A stretch of 64,000 nucleotides of DNA from Emticicia agri. GTDB lineage: Bacteria; Bacteroidota; Bacteroidia; Cytophagales; Spirosomataceae. Below, one piece after another: positions 8,407-16,906 of this stretch. Under the pieces are notes generated by a model. It worked only from the letters and a program-made list of their open reading frames with translations, was not told where the DNA came from and ran no database searches. The translations under genes and the position numbers were made by a program. Location: contig NZ_SEWF01000009.1 of NCBI RefSeq assembly GCF_004168285.1, positions 62,001 through 126,000 on the forward strand, written 5' to 3'. Positions within the stretch are counted from its first letter, which is position 1; each line of letters opens with the position of its first letter.

Positions 8407-10248
8407 TTATTGATTTTTGATATATACCTTAAAGGTAGTACCCTTATCAACTTCACTTTCTACTTCAATTTTTCCTCCCATTGCTTCAATCTGATTTTTG
8501 ATAATAAACAGGCCAAGTCCTCTGGCATCTTTGTTTGTATGGAAAGTTTTGTACATGCCAAAGAGTTTTTGACCATGTAAATTCAAATCAATTCCTATGC
8601 CATTGTCTTCAATTTGCAGAATTATATATTTTTCACTATCCTGAGTTCGGATATATATAACCGGATTTCTATCCGGATGACGATATTTTATAGCATTGGT
8701 AAGCAGGTTGAGCAATACACTTTCTATGTATTCGGGACTATAATTGATATAAGTATTTAGTGGAACATCTGTATGTATAATGGCAGATGATTCGATAATT
8801 AAACCGGAAATACTCACTAATATTTTTTCAATTTCATTAAAAAGATTAATCTTTTTTACCTGTTGATTAAGGTTCGTCTGTATCTGCAATACCTCGTTCA
8901 GGTAATGAATTGTTTCCTGTAAATCATTGGCAATGGTAAGTAAAAACTCTGTTAATTCCTTTTTCTTCAGTTCATCGGTTTCTTCTAACAATAAATTTAA
9001 CAGCATCTGGAAATTGCCAATGTGAGACCTCAGGTTATGGGAAGTAATATGAGTAAAATTTATCAGGCGTTTGTTTTGCTCGCTTACCAGATCCAAGGTG
9101 TTTTTTAATTCCTGCTCACTGTTTTTTCTATGAGTAATATCTGCATGCGTACCTAACATCAGAATTGGTTTTCCGTCAAACGACCAGTCAATTACTTTCC
9201 CTTTATCATTTACCCAAACCCAATCGCCATTTTTATGTTTCATGCGGTATTCACATTCATAATATTCTGTCTGGCGTGAAAAACACTTTTCTAAAGCAAT
9301 ATTTGACATCTCCAAATCATCGGGGTGTACCAAATCATTCCATATTTGTTTGCTAATTGGTTTTAATTCTTCTAAAGTGTAGCCTACGATGCCCGCCCAG
9401 CGTTCGTTATAAATAATCACATTCTCCTGAATATGCCATTCCCATGTTCCGATATTGGTTCCTTCAATGGTCTGAAACAGCCTTTGTTGCTCTCTTTGCA
9501 ATTCTTCTGATGCTTTTTTCCGTTCAGTTATGTCGTTGAGCTGAGAGATAAAATACAGAGGTTCCCCTTCGTTGTTCCAGACCAGAGAGACCGTCAGATG
9601 CACCCAGACAATATACCCTTTTTTATGAAAATACCTTTTCTGCATTTCGTAATTGTCAATCTCTTTACTAAGCATCTGATTGACCAATGCTAAATCTTTA
9701 TCTAAATCATTGGGATGAGTTAAATCCTGAAAAGTCAATCCCATCAATTCTTCCTCAGAGTATCCGGTTATTTTACACAACTGCTCGTTGACTTTAATCC
9801 AATTGCCCGCCGTAGATACGAGCGCCATGCCGATAGGCGCAAATTCGAAAGCTTTCTGAAATTTTTCTTCGTTGAGTTGAACTGTTTCTAAAAGCGTTTG
9901 ATGGGTAGTAATATCCTGAAAGGTACCATAAATCAGTACACATTCGCCATTTTCAAAATCGGCCTGCGCACTACTTTCAACCCATTTAGTATTGCCTTTG
10001 GGAGTCAAAATTTCAAATCTTTCTACAAATGAATCTCCGGTTGTGATTAGATTCTGAGTTAAAGTCGTTATTCGCTCCCGATACTTAGGAACGGCATAAA
10101 AATTAATGGCCGAATCAAGGTCGGGGAAGTAGTTATCTTTGATTTCATAAATGGACTTGGTAACAAAATCCCATTCCAGCAGTCCGGTTTTCAGATTCAG
10201 TTCCCATATCCCTATAGTGGGTAGCAAGTTTGCCCTATTGTATTTCAT
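8407..10248 (-). CDS. PAS-domain sensor histidine kinase
   Basis: 613 residues counted from the ATG at 10248; an upstream in-frame extension adds 16 hydrophobic residues and is less likely. At least three PAS/PAC modules (about 5-115, 125-245, 255-375) are followed by a short helical linker and a kinase core. The phospho-acceptor is His404 in TSHNLRSHIGN. The ATPase domain shows the N box NLLTNAIKYR, the G1 box DNGIGID, and GLGLFIIKNQIEAMGG. No membrane segment is evident, so it is probably cytoplasmic and senses ligand or redox state through PAS. It forms a two-component pair with the downstream receiver. The signal is unknown. Confidence 0.9.
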   Translation of the reverse strand: MKYNRANLLPTIGIWELNLKTGLLEWDFVTKSIYEIKDNYFPDLDSAINFYAVPKYRERITTLTQNLITTGDSFVERFEILTPKGNTKWVESSAQADFENGECVLIYGTFQDITTHQTLLETVQLNEEKFQKAFEFAPIGMALVSTAGNWIKVNEQLCKITGYSEEELMGLTFQDLTHPNDLDKDLALVNQMLSKEIDNYEMQKRYFHKKGYIVWVHLTVSLVWNNEGEPLYFISQLNDITERKKASEELQREQQRLFQTIEGTNIGTWEWHIQENVIIYNERWAGIVGYTLEELKPISKQIWNDLVHPDDLEMSNIALEKCFSRQTEYYECEYRMKHKNGDWVWVNDKGKVIDWSFDGKPILMLGTHADITHRKNSEQELKNTLDLVSEQNKRLINFTHITSHNLRSHIGNFQMLLNLLLEETDELKKKELTEFLLTIANDLQETIHYLNEVLQIQTNLNQQVKKINLFNEIEKILVSISGLIIESSAIIHTDVPLNTYINYSPEYIESVLLNLLTNAIKYRHPDRNPVIYIRTQDSEKYIILQIEDNGIGIDLNLHGQKLFGMYKTFHTNKDARGLGLFIIKNQIEAMGGKIEVESEVDKGTTFKVYIKNQ

Positions 10249-10554
10249 TAAACAAAAAAAATAGAATAAATCACTCAAATAAGTAACCAGAAACAATCAA
10301 CAAGCCTGTAAAAGAGTATAATATTTTTTAGTTTTTGGGATAACACATTAGTGCTTTCAATAAACAGATAATATGCTGGGAGGGAACAATATTGATTATC
10401 AAAACGATAATAAAATGCTTAACTTATAATCACGTAGCTTTGTTGCGTGCCCAAAGATATTGATTTTTATTTTACAAATACTATATATACGTAAATAGTT
10501 AAAAATTTCTATGGTTTTTAAATCAGGTAAATTGCGCACAAAATACCTGTTAAT
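10249..10554. other. 306-base intergenic stretch
   Basis: AT-rich spacer upstream of the histidine kinase. It contains a weak inverted repeat ATTATC/GATAAT near 10395-10410 but no convincing gene, terminator or consensus -7 box. Confidence 0.4.
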
Positions 10555-12042
10555 TTATTTCTTTTTTGCACTCTGATTCACCAATAACAGCACCCCTTTA
10601 GATTTTATCCATTCTTTTAACAGAGTGCCGGGAGTGATACCCACCGGATGATTGCCTAAAACAATATCTTCGTCTCCATCTCCATCAATATCTCCGGTAT
10701 CCATCACTAACCACCTGCCATAATTTTTGATATTTAGTACCTTTGGCGTAAATCCTTGCGTGTTGTTTTCAAAAAAAACAAAGTCTTTAGGCGTCTTTTC
10801 AAAGTAGTCAACAAAAAAAGCAATGGTAGCAAGGTCGAGGTCGCCATCTAAATCAAAATCTTTTGCTACCGCTTTGTAAGCCCCGTTCATCTGATAGAAA
10901 TAGGTTTGTTTAAATGCGTTTTTGCCCTGATTACTAAAGATATATAGCCCATGATACGGCTTTAGCTCGACACTGTAATCAGAATTATCTCCGGCTGTAT
11001 AGAGAATATCCAACAACCCGTCTTTATTCATATCGACCAGATCGAAACTCGATGAGCCATAGACAGGAGGGAAACGTAGGAGGGTAGTAGCGGTAAATTG
11101 CAGATTCCCCTTATTTTTATACCAGACAATGCGCTCATCGCCTTGCCCAAAAAGTGTAATTAAATCTAATTTTCCATCTTTATCAAAATCGATGGGAATG
11201 GTTTTGATAGCGCCCGGACTATTTTCAATGATATATTTTTCAAATCCTCCTTTTTGTTTCTTCCAGACTGACAATGAACCTTTTAGCACACCAAACTCAT
11301 TAATTACTAATTCTTCATCGGAGTTTTCATCCAGATTAACAGATAAAGTCTGGGTAGGTCGGTAAAGACTAGTTAAAAGAATTTCATTTTTATCTGGAGA
11401 AATAGTTTTAATGTATCCGTGATGTTTGAGTGACGGGTCTATTGAAGTACCCATATAAGTGAACAAAACCGCATTATTTTTTAGTAACTGAATATCACTA
11501 ATGGCTACATGATTCGGAATTTGTCTGACAGCATTGCCATCTTTATCTAATACCCATACCTCCTGATTAATTTCATCAGCCGCATAGACCATGTGTTTAG
11601 CTGTATCTATTTTGATACAGGTAATATTAGGCATTTTTTGTGAGTAAGGCATACGTGTTACCCCTTTAAATAACTTACCATCTCCTGTGGTAATACTGCT
11701 TAAAGGAAAATTTAAACTGTAAGGTGCTTTAGATACATAATAACTTTTGAGTCGCTCCCAGTCATCTTCCGAAACTAAAGGCTTTGATGGGATACTATTC
11801 TGTAAAATAAGGTCAATTTTTGTTTGTTTTTTTATTTCACTGTTTACACCCATCAGAAGACCCATTTTAGGCAATACTTTTTCCCAGTTATTTTTATCAA
11901 GCATATTGGGAGTAGGAGAGAGGTGACAACTGCCGCAATGTTTTTCTGCTAAAGCAAGATCAGCCTGGGTGTCTTCTTTTTTGCTACAAGCATTTTGTAT
12001 AAGTAGAAGTAGTGCGAATGCAGTGAAAATCTTATAAGTCAT
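10555..12042 (-). CDS. Lipoprotein with haem c site and FG-GAP/VCBS repeats
   Basis: 495 residues. The N-terminus is a lipoprotein signal with lipidation at Cys19 (LIQNAC). Close behind, C36-x-x-C39-H40 (CGSCH) is a single c-type haem attachment site, with a candidate distal Met further on. The remainder forms a beta-propeller-like array with Asp-rich calcium loops (DFDKDGKLD, DMNKDGLLD, DFDLDGDLD, DIDGDGDED). The protein should be anchored in a membrane facing the periplasm or cell surface. The combination suggests an electron-transfer or redox-linked binding protein, but no substrate is evident. It is transcribed on its own: upstream lies the terminator of the cys operon and downstream a long spacer. 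Confidence 0.8.
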   Translation of the reverse strand: MTYKIFTAFALLLLIQNACSKKEDTQADLALAEKHCGSCHLSPTPNMLDKNNWEKVLPKMGLLMGVNSEIKKQTKIDLILQNSIPSKPLVSEDDWERLKSYYVSKAPYSLNFPLSSITTGDGKLFKGVTRMPYSQKMPNITCIKIDTAKHMVYAADEINQEVWVLDKDGNAVRQIPNHVAISDIQLLKNNAVLFTYMGTSIDPSLKHHGYIKTISPDKNEILLTSLYRPTQTLSVNLDENSDEELVINEFGVLKGSLSVWKKQKGGFEKYIIENSPGAIKTIPIDFDKDGKLDLITLFGQGDERIVWYKNKGNLQFTATTLLRFPPVYGSSSFDLVDMNKDGLLDILYTAGDNSDYSVELKPYHGLYIFSNQGKNAFKQTYFYQMNGAYKAVAKDFDLDGDLDLATIAFFVDYFEKTPKDFVFFENNTQGFTPKVLNIKNYGRWLVMDTGDIDGDGDEDIVLGNHPVGITPGTLLKEWIKSKGVLLLVNQSAKKK

Positions 12043-12083
12043 AGTTGAATGATTTGTTTGCCCTAATTAACATAGAATTTTTT

Positions 12084-12112
12084 ACAAAAAAAAGACAGCA
12101 AAATCTGCTGTC
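12084..12112 (-). terminator. Terminator of the sulfate assimilation operon
   Basis: GACAGCA (12094-12100) pairs with TGCTGTC (12106-12112); on the minus strand the stem is followed directly by a run of eight U. It lies 69 bases past the cysN stop codon. Confidence 0.85.
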
Positions 12113-12180
12113 CATTTTTACCGAACCCTAAACTAATTCAAAGTCTCAAGTTTGGTTGATGAATATTTTTGTAATGGCAA

Positions 12181-13440
12181 TTACTCTACAAATCCCACAC
12201 CTACAGTACTGTTAGACATTTCGTCAATCAGAATAAAAGCACCGTTGGTTGGATTTTCATTGTACTTATCGGCATAAATCGGACTGGCCGTTTTAATAGA
12301 AATCCAGCCGATTTCATTCAGTTTCAGACCGCCCTCGTGCGATGGCTCGTTATTTAAGGTCATATTTTTAATATCAATCATCGAGTTAAGGCTGGTTACC
12401 TTAGCTTTCACCCGATTAATACCATGTTGCAGTAAATAAGTTTTGCCTATTTTCAAGGCGTGGCTATCTAACCAGCACACTTTAGCTTCTAATTCTTTTT
12501 TTGCTTCCGGTTGTTGACCAACCTTTACAATCATATTACCTCTGCTTATGTCTATGTCGTTTTCGAGTGTAATTACCACTGACTCACGGGCGTGTGCAAT
12601 TTCAAGATTTTTACCAAATTTTTCAATCGTTTTTATCTTGCTTATTTGTCCACTCGGTAAGGCTTCTACCAAATCACCTACCAGAAAACTGCCGCTGGCT
12701 ATTTTGCCTGCATAGCCTCGGTAGTCGTGAAATTCTTCGGTTTTCGGTCTTATCACTACTTGTACAGGAAAACGGGCAGGAAGGTGTGAAATAGGGTTGA
12801 CCTGATTATCAAGTTCTTCTAACGTTTCTAAAAGCGAATTACCTTCATACCACGGAGTTTCTTCTGATTTTTTTACCAGATTTTCGCCATATAAAGAAGA
12901 AATCGGGATAAACTCAATTTTTTGTCCTTCAAAACTTACCTGTTCGGCCAGTTTAGAGAAGTCATTTCTTATTTCCTCAAAACGTTCCTGGCTATAATTA
13001 ACCAAATCCATTTTATTTACAGCCACAATAATATTCTTTACACGAAGCATAGAAGAAATATAAAAGTGGCGCTTGGTTTGCTCAACTACGCCATTGCGGG
13101 CATCAATCAGAATAATAGAAACGGAGGTGTTTGAAGCCCCCGTAACCATGTTTCGTGTGTACTCAAAATGTCCGGGTGTGTCTGCGATGATGTATTTACG
13201 CTTGGGAGTACTAAAATAGATATGAGCCACATCTATCGTAATTCCCTGTTCACGTTCGGCAATCAAGCCATCTGTTAAAAGAGATAAATCTAAAAAGTTA
13301 AGTCCTTTACGCTTTGAAGCTGCTTCTAAAGCTTCAATTTTATCGCCGGTAATAGAGTTCGTTTCATAAAGCAAACGCCCGATAAGGGTACTTTTACCAT
13401 CATCTACCGAGCCTGCTGTTGCTATTCTAAGTATATCCAT
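12181..13440 (-). CDS. cysN: Sulfate adenylyltransferase large (GTPase) subunit
   Basis: 419 residues, an EF-Tu-like GTPase that drives formation of adenosine 5'-phosphosulfate from sulfate and ATP together with CysD. The P-loop is at 10-18 (GSVDDGKST), followed by the DTPGH motif and NKMD. The C-terminal half is the usual pair of beta-barrel domains. There is no fused APS kinase (CysC) domain, in keeping with the APS-type reductase encoded upstream. It is the last gene of the cys operon, 71 bases after cysD, with a strong terminator behind it. Confidence 0.96.
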   Translation of the reverse strand: MDILRIATAGSVDDGKSTLIGRLLYETNSITGDKIEALEAASKRKGLNFLDLSLLTDGLIAEREQGITIDVAHIYFSTPKRKYIIADTPGHFEYTRNMVTGASNTSVSIILIDARNGVVEQTKRHFYISSMLRVKNIIVAVNKMDLVNYSQERFEEIRNDFSKLAEQVSFEGQKIEFIPISSLYGENLVKKSEETPWYEGNSLLETLEELDNQVNPISHLPARFPVQVVIRPKTEEFHDYRGYAGKIASGSFLVGDLVEALPSGQISKIKTIEKFGKNLEIAHARESVVITLENDIDISRGNMIVKVGQQPEAKKELEAKVCWLDSHALKIGKTYLLQHGINRVKAKVTSLNSMIDIKNMTLNNEPSHEGGLKLNEIGWISIKTASPIYADKYNENPTNGAFILIDEMSNSTVGVGFVE

Positions 13441-13511
13441 TATAATATTTTCAAAAACTATTCGCTAATTCGCTATTCACTCATCCACAATTAATCGCTC
13501 ATTCGCCATCA

Positions 13512-14456
13512 TTAAAAATACCCTGCTTGTTTGCGTTTCTCCATCGCTGCTTCCGAGCGTTTGTCGTCAATTCGGGCTCCTCTTTCAGAGATTTTTGCCG
13601 ATAATATTTCAGAGATAACATCATCAAGGTTATCCGCTTCTGATGCCACAGCGGCAGTACAGGTCATGTCGCCCACCGTGCGGAAACGTACCTTGGTAGA
13701 ATAAGGAATTTCATCTTCTGATTTATTGATAAATTCCGAATCAGCCCAAATCAATCCATCACGGTCAAATACCATCCGGTCATGCGTAAAATATATACTT
13801 GGAATACGCAATTTTTCTTCTTTGATATAATTCCATACGTCTAATTCTGTCCAGTTCGAAATGGGGAATACTCGTACGTTTTCACCGATTTCAATTTTAC
13901 CATTGAGCATGTCAAACAACTCAGGTCGTTGTTTTTTGGCATTCCATTGTCCGAAATCGTCTCTTACCGAAAAGATTCTTTCTTTGGCACGTGCTTTTTC
14001 TTCGTCACGTCTGGCACCGCCTATGCAGGCATCAAACTTGAATTCTTCAATGGCATCAAGCAAGGTTACGGTTTGTGCTGCATTACGGCTGGCATATTTT
14101 CCGGTTTCTTCTTTTACTTTTCCTTGTTTGATAGAATCTTCTACATAACGCACGTGTAATTCCAAACCTAATTTGTTTACGAGCCAGTCACGATATTCAA
14201 TAGTTTCAGGGAAATTGTGACCTGTGTCCACATGAAGAAGTTTAAAAGGAATTTTGCCTGGATAGAATGCTTTTTCAGCTAATCTTACCACTGTGATAGA
14301 ATCTTTACCACCCGAAAACAGGATAGCTGGTTTTTCGAACTGTGAAGCAACTTCACGCAGGATATAAATCGCTTCATCTTCTAATTCACGCGGAAAAATT
14401 CCGTTAATGTCAGAAGAAGAATTAACGATTTCAGAATTGTTTAAAAAATTACTCAT
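13512..14456 (-). CDS. cysD: Sulfate adenylyltransferase small subunit
   Basis: 314 residues from the ATG at 14456 (MSNFLNNSEI). The open frame extends further upstream, but those codons overlap cysH and are not family-like. The catalytic ATP-pyrophosphatase loop SGGKDS is visible near residue 50, together with the ARRDEEKARAKERIFS segment and the C-terminal KRKQAGYF characteristic of CysD. It works as a heterodimer with CysN in the cytoplasm, activating sulfate to APS. It starts 29 bases after the end of cysH. Confidence 0.96.
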   Translation of the reverse strand: MSNFLNNSEIVNSSSDINGIFPRELEDEAIYILREVASQFEKPAILFSGGKDSITVVRLAEKAFYPGKIPFKLLHVDTGHNFPETIEYRDWLVNKLGLELHVRYVEDSIKQGKVKEETGKYASRNAAQTVTLLDAIEEFKFDACIGGARRDEEKARAKERIFSVRDDFGQWNAKKQRPELFDMLNGKIEIGENVRVFPISNWTELDVWNYIKEEKLRIPSIYFTHDRMVFDRDGLIWADSEFINKSEDEIPYSTKVRFRTVGDMTCTAAVASEADNLDDVISEILSAKISERGARIDDKRSEAAMEKRKQAGYF

Positions 14457-14485
14457 ATTTATTGGATTTGCACTCTGATGCAAAG

Positions 14486-15187
14486 TTACGAAACTTGGTG
14501 TAAACCGCACTCTTTTTTTGATTCTTCCCACCACCAACGGCCGGCACGCGGGTGTTCGCCTGGTTCAATAGCACGGGTACATGGTAGGCAGCCAATACTC
14601 ACAAAACCTTTTTTATGTAGTGGATTATCCGGGATTCTGTTCGCAGAAATGTAATTAAGAATCTGGTCGTAAGTCCAATGTATCAATGGGTTAAATTTCC
14701 AAACATTGTTGCCGCCATCCCATTCCCAGATTTTCATATCATTTCGGTTTTCCGATTGCTCGGCTCTCAATCCTGTTATCCATACTTCTGCACCTGCCAG
14801 TGCTCTTTTCAATGGTTCAATCTTTCTGATACCGCAACACTCTTTTCTGTTCTCAACCGACTCATAAAAACTATTAAAGCCCTTGCCTGTTACCAGTTGT
14901 TGCACGCTTTCTTTATCCGGAAAATAAGTTTCAACAGGCTGTTTGTAACGAGCCCTTGTTCTATCCATTAACTCGTATGTTTCCTGAAAAAGTCTGCCTG
15001 TATCTAAAGTGAAAACTTTGATATTTAAAGGGCTTTGAGCAATACTATTTTTAAAGATAGCATGGGTAATTACCTGGTCTTCCTGCCCGAATGAAGTTGA
15101 GAAAACCACTTTGCCCGGATATTGATTGGCTATAAAGTTGAGACCTTCTTCTAATGAAAGTTTTTCTAATGTATCTATATCGACCAT
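14486..15187 (-). CDS. cysH: Assimilatory APS reductase
   Basis: 233 residues from the ATG at 15187; a TTG seven codons earlier would overlap the preceding gene. It belongs to the PAPS/APS reductase family: adenylylated sulfate is reduced to sulfite using thioredoxin. The paired cysteines Cys117-Cys118 (ECCGIRK) plus Cys200 and Cys203 (GCLPC) are the [4Fe-4S] ligands found in APS-specific enzymes. The catalytic ECGLH lies at the C-terminus. This explains the absence of an APS kinase in the operon. The gene starts 11 bases after the transporter gene and precedes cysD. Confidence 0.93.
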   Translation of the reverse strand: MVDIDTLEKLSLEEGLNFIANQYPGKVVFSTSFGQEDQVITHAIFKNSIAQSPLNIKVFTLDTGRLFQETYELMDRTRARYKQPVETYFPDKESVQQLVTGKGFNSFYESVENRKECCGIRKIEPLKRALAGAEVWITGLRAEQSENRNDMKIWEWDGGNNVWKFNPLIHWTYDQILNYISANRIPDNPLHKKGFVSIGCLPCTRAIEPGEHPRAGRWWWEESKKECGLHQVS

Positions 15188-15198
15188 TGTACGATGAA

Positions 15199-16080
15199 TT
15201 AAAACCAAACCTTAATAATATTGTAAATGCTCAGACACACGACCAGTGTTCCAACAATAAGCATAATAGTTTTAGGGGGGAATAATTTTACTAAAAATGC
15301 GCCAAGTGGTGCGGCACAAACACCTCCTAAAATAAGCCCGGCAATAGGTTGCCATGCCTGAATATCAATAAAAAGCATAAAGATACCAGTGCTGAAAAAT
15401 GCTACGAAAAATTCAGCAGTATTTACAGTTCCTATGGCTTCTTTAGGCGCATTGCCTTTATTTATCAGATTAGAGGTTACGAGCGGCCCCCAGCCACCCC
15501 CACCAATTGAGTCAAAGAAACCACCGATTAAGCCTAATAAACCTAAATTTTTATTCGTTGGTGTGGTAGGTCTTTTTTTGAAAGCCTTGATAATAATAAT
15601 AATTCCAAGTCCAACCAGATATAATGAAATATAAGGACGAATCACCTTACCATCAATAACTTCTGAAATCAGGTATGCACCAATCATAGAGCCGATAACG
15701 CCCGTAATCACAATTCTGAAAAAAAGTTTTTTGTCAATGTTTCCAAAATATAAGTGAGAAAGACCTGATACTCCGGTGGTGAATACTTCGGCTGTATGCA
15801 CACTCGCTGTAGCATAGGCAGGAGGTACACCCACACCCAAGAGCATAGAGGTACAGGTAGCACCGTAGGCCATACCTAACGCACCGTCAACCAATTGGGC
15901 TAAAAAACCAACTCCTATGTAATAGATAAAGAGATTATCAACACCCCATTGAAAAGAATGAATACTGGCAAATATACGGTAGGCCAATACGCCTATCAAT
16001 AATATCTTTAAGGTAAGTATTGCAATAGCAATATACTTTAGTCCGATTCTGGCACTTAGCGCATTGGCGATTCTTTCCAT
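15199..16080 (-). CDS. TauE/SafE family membrane transporter
   Basis: 293 residues with about eight membrane segments and the family's glycine-rich repeats (FLAQLVDGALGMAYG near the first helices, GLIGGFFDSIGGGGWGP in the second half). Family members move sulfite, sulfonates or related anions across the inner membrane. The gene sits between cobA and cysH, 19 and 11 bases from each, so a role in handling sulfate or sulfite is likely. No other sulfate permease is visible in the operon. Whether it imports sulfate or releases toxic sulfite cannot be decided from sequence. Confidence 0.85.
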   Translation of the reverse strand: MERIANALSARIGLKYIAIAILTLKILLIGVLAYRIFASIHSFQWGVDNLFIYYIGVGFLAQLVDGALGMAYGATCTSMLLGVGVPPAYATASVHTAEVFTTGVSGLSHLYFGNIDKKLFFRIVITGVIGSMIGAYLISEVIDGKVIRPYISLYLVGLGIIIIIKAFKKRPTTPTNKNLGLLGLIGGFFDSIGGGGWGPLVTSNLINKGNAPKEAIGTVNTAEFFVAFFSTGIFMLFIDIQAWQPIAGLILGGVCAAPLGAFLVKLFPPKTIMLIVGTLVVCLSIYNIIKVWF

Positions 16081-16099
16081 TTACCTTTAATTTCTTGTC

Positions 16100-16906
16100 T
16101 TAGTTTGTTTTATCTTTTCCAGAATATTGTTGCCCTATCAGGTACAGATGCTCAATATTGTTTTGCTTTACTACTTCACCAATCATAATAATGGCAGGAT
16201 TGTGTAGAGACTGATTTGAGGCAATAGCTTCGAGGTCTTTTACTTGTCCTATACCAATTTTCTGTTCTGGGGTAGAGGCTTGTTGAATGATGGCCGCAGG
16301 CGTATCTCCGAAGCCCTCTTCTCTGAAAATCTGTGAAATATGCCCTAACTTTTTCATGCCCATTAATATGACAATGGTTGCACTTGAATGGGCTGCCAGT
16401 CTGATGTCGTTTGATAGTGACTTGTCAGATTTTGTTCCGGTAATTACCCAGAAACCATCGGCAACACCCCGGGCTGTGAGCGGAATTTCATAGAACCCGC
16501 CGGACATGATACTTGATATGCCCGGTATATAATTTGTTTCGATTCCTCTCTCTTTGGCATAAGCTATTTCTTCATTCCCACGACCAAAAATAAAAGGGTC
16601 TCCACCTTTCAGCCTTACCACATGGCCTTTTTCAAAGGCCTTTTCAGCGATTAAAAAATTGATACTATCCTGGCTTACACTTTTTTCGTATCCACGTTTA
16701 CCTACATAAATACGCTGACAAGCCGGGTGACAATATTCTAATAAATCTTCGTTAATCAACGCATCATACAACACCACATCGGCCTGGCGCAAAGCATTAA
16801 TTGCCTTAAGCGTTATCAGTTCAGGGTCGCCCGTTCCGGCACCAACTACTGTTAGTTTGGGAGTCGGGTGAGTGAAGTCAGGTTTTCTGTCAATATCGTT
16901 TATCAT
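16100..16906 (-). CDS. cobA: Uroporphyrinogen-III C-methyltransferase
   Basis: 268 residues, the SUMT domain alone without the dehydrogenase/chelatase part of CysG. It methylates uroporphyrinogen III twice to precorrin-2, the precursor of siroheme. Visible signatures are VGAGTGDPELITLKA near the N-terminus and VRLKGGDPFIFGRG, both SAM/substrate-binding motifs. Its ATG overlaps the stop of the sulfite reductase gene (ATGA), implying translational coupling. This supplies siroheme for that reductase. Confidence 0.94.
   Translation of the reverse strand: MINDIDRKPDFTHPTPKLTVVGAGTGDPELITLKAINALRQADVVLYDALINEDLLEYCHPACQRIYVGKRGYEKSVSQDSINFLIAEKAFEKGHVVRLKGGDPFIFGRGNEEIAYAKERGIETNYIPGISSIMSGGFYEIPLTARGVADGFWVITGTKSDKSLSNDIRLAAHSSATIVILMGMKKLGHISQIFREEGFGDTPAAIIQQASTPEQKIGIGQVKDLEAIASNQSLHNPAIIMIGEVVKQNNIEHLYLIGQQYSGKDKTN

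Noticed and set aside
14457-14537. N-terminal extension of CysD
   Set aside because: It overlaps the end of cysH in another frame and lacks family similarity; the ATG at 14456 gives the usual N-terminus.
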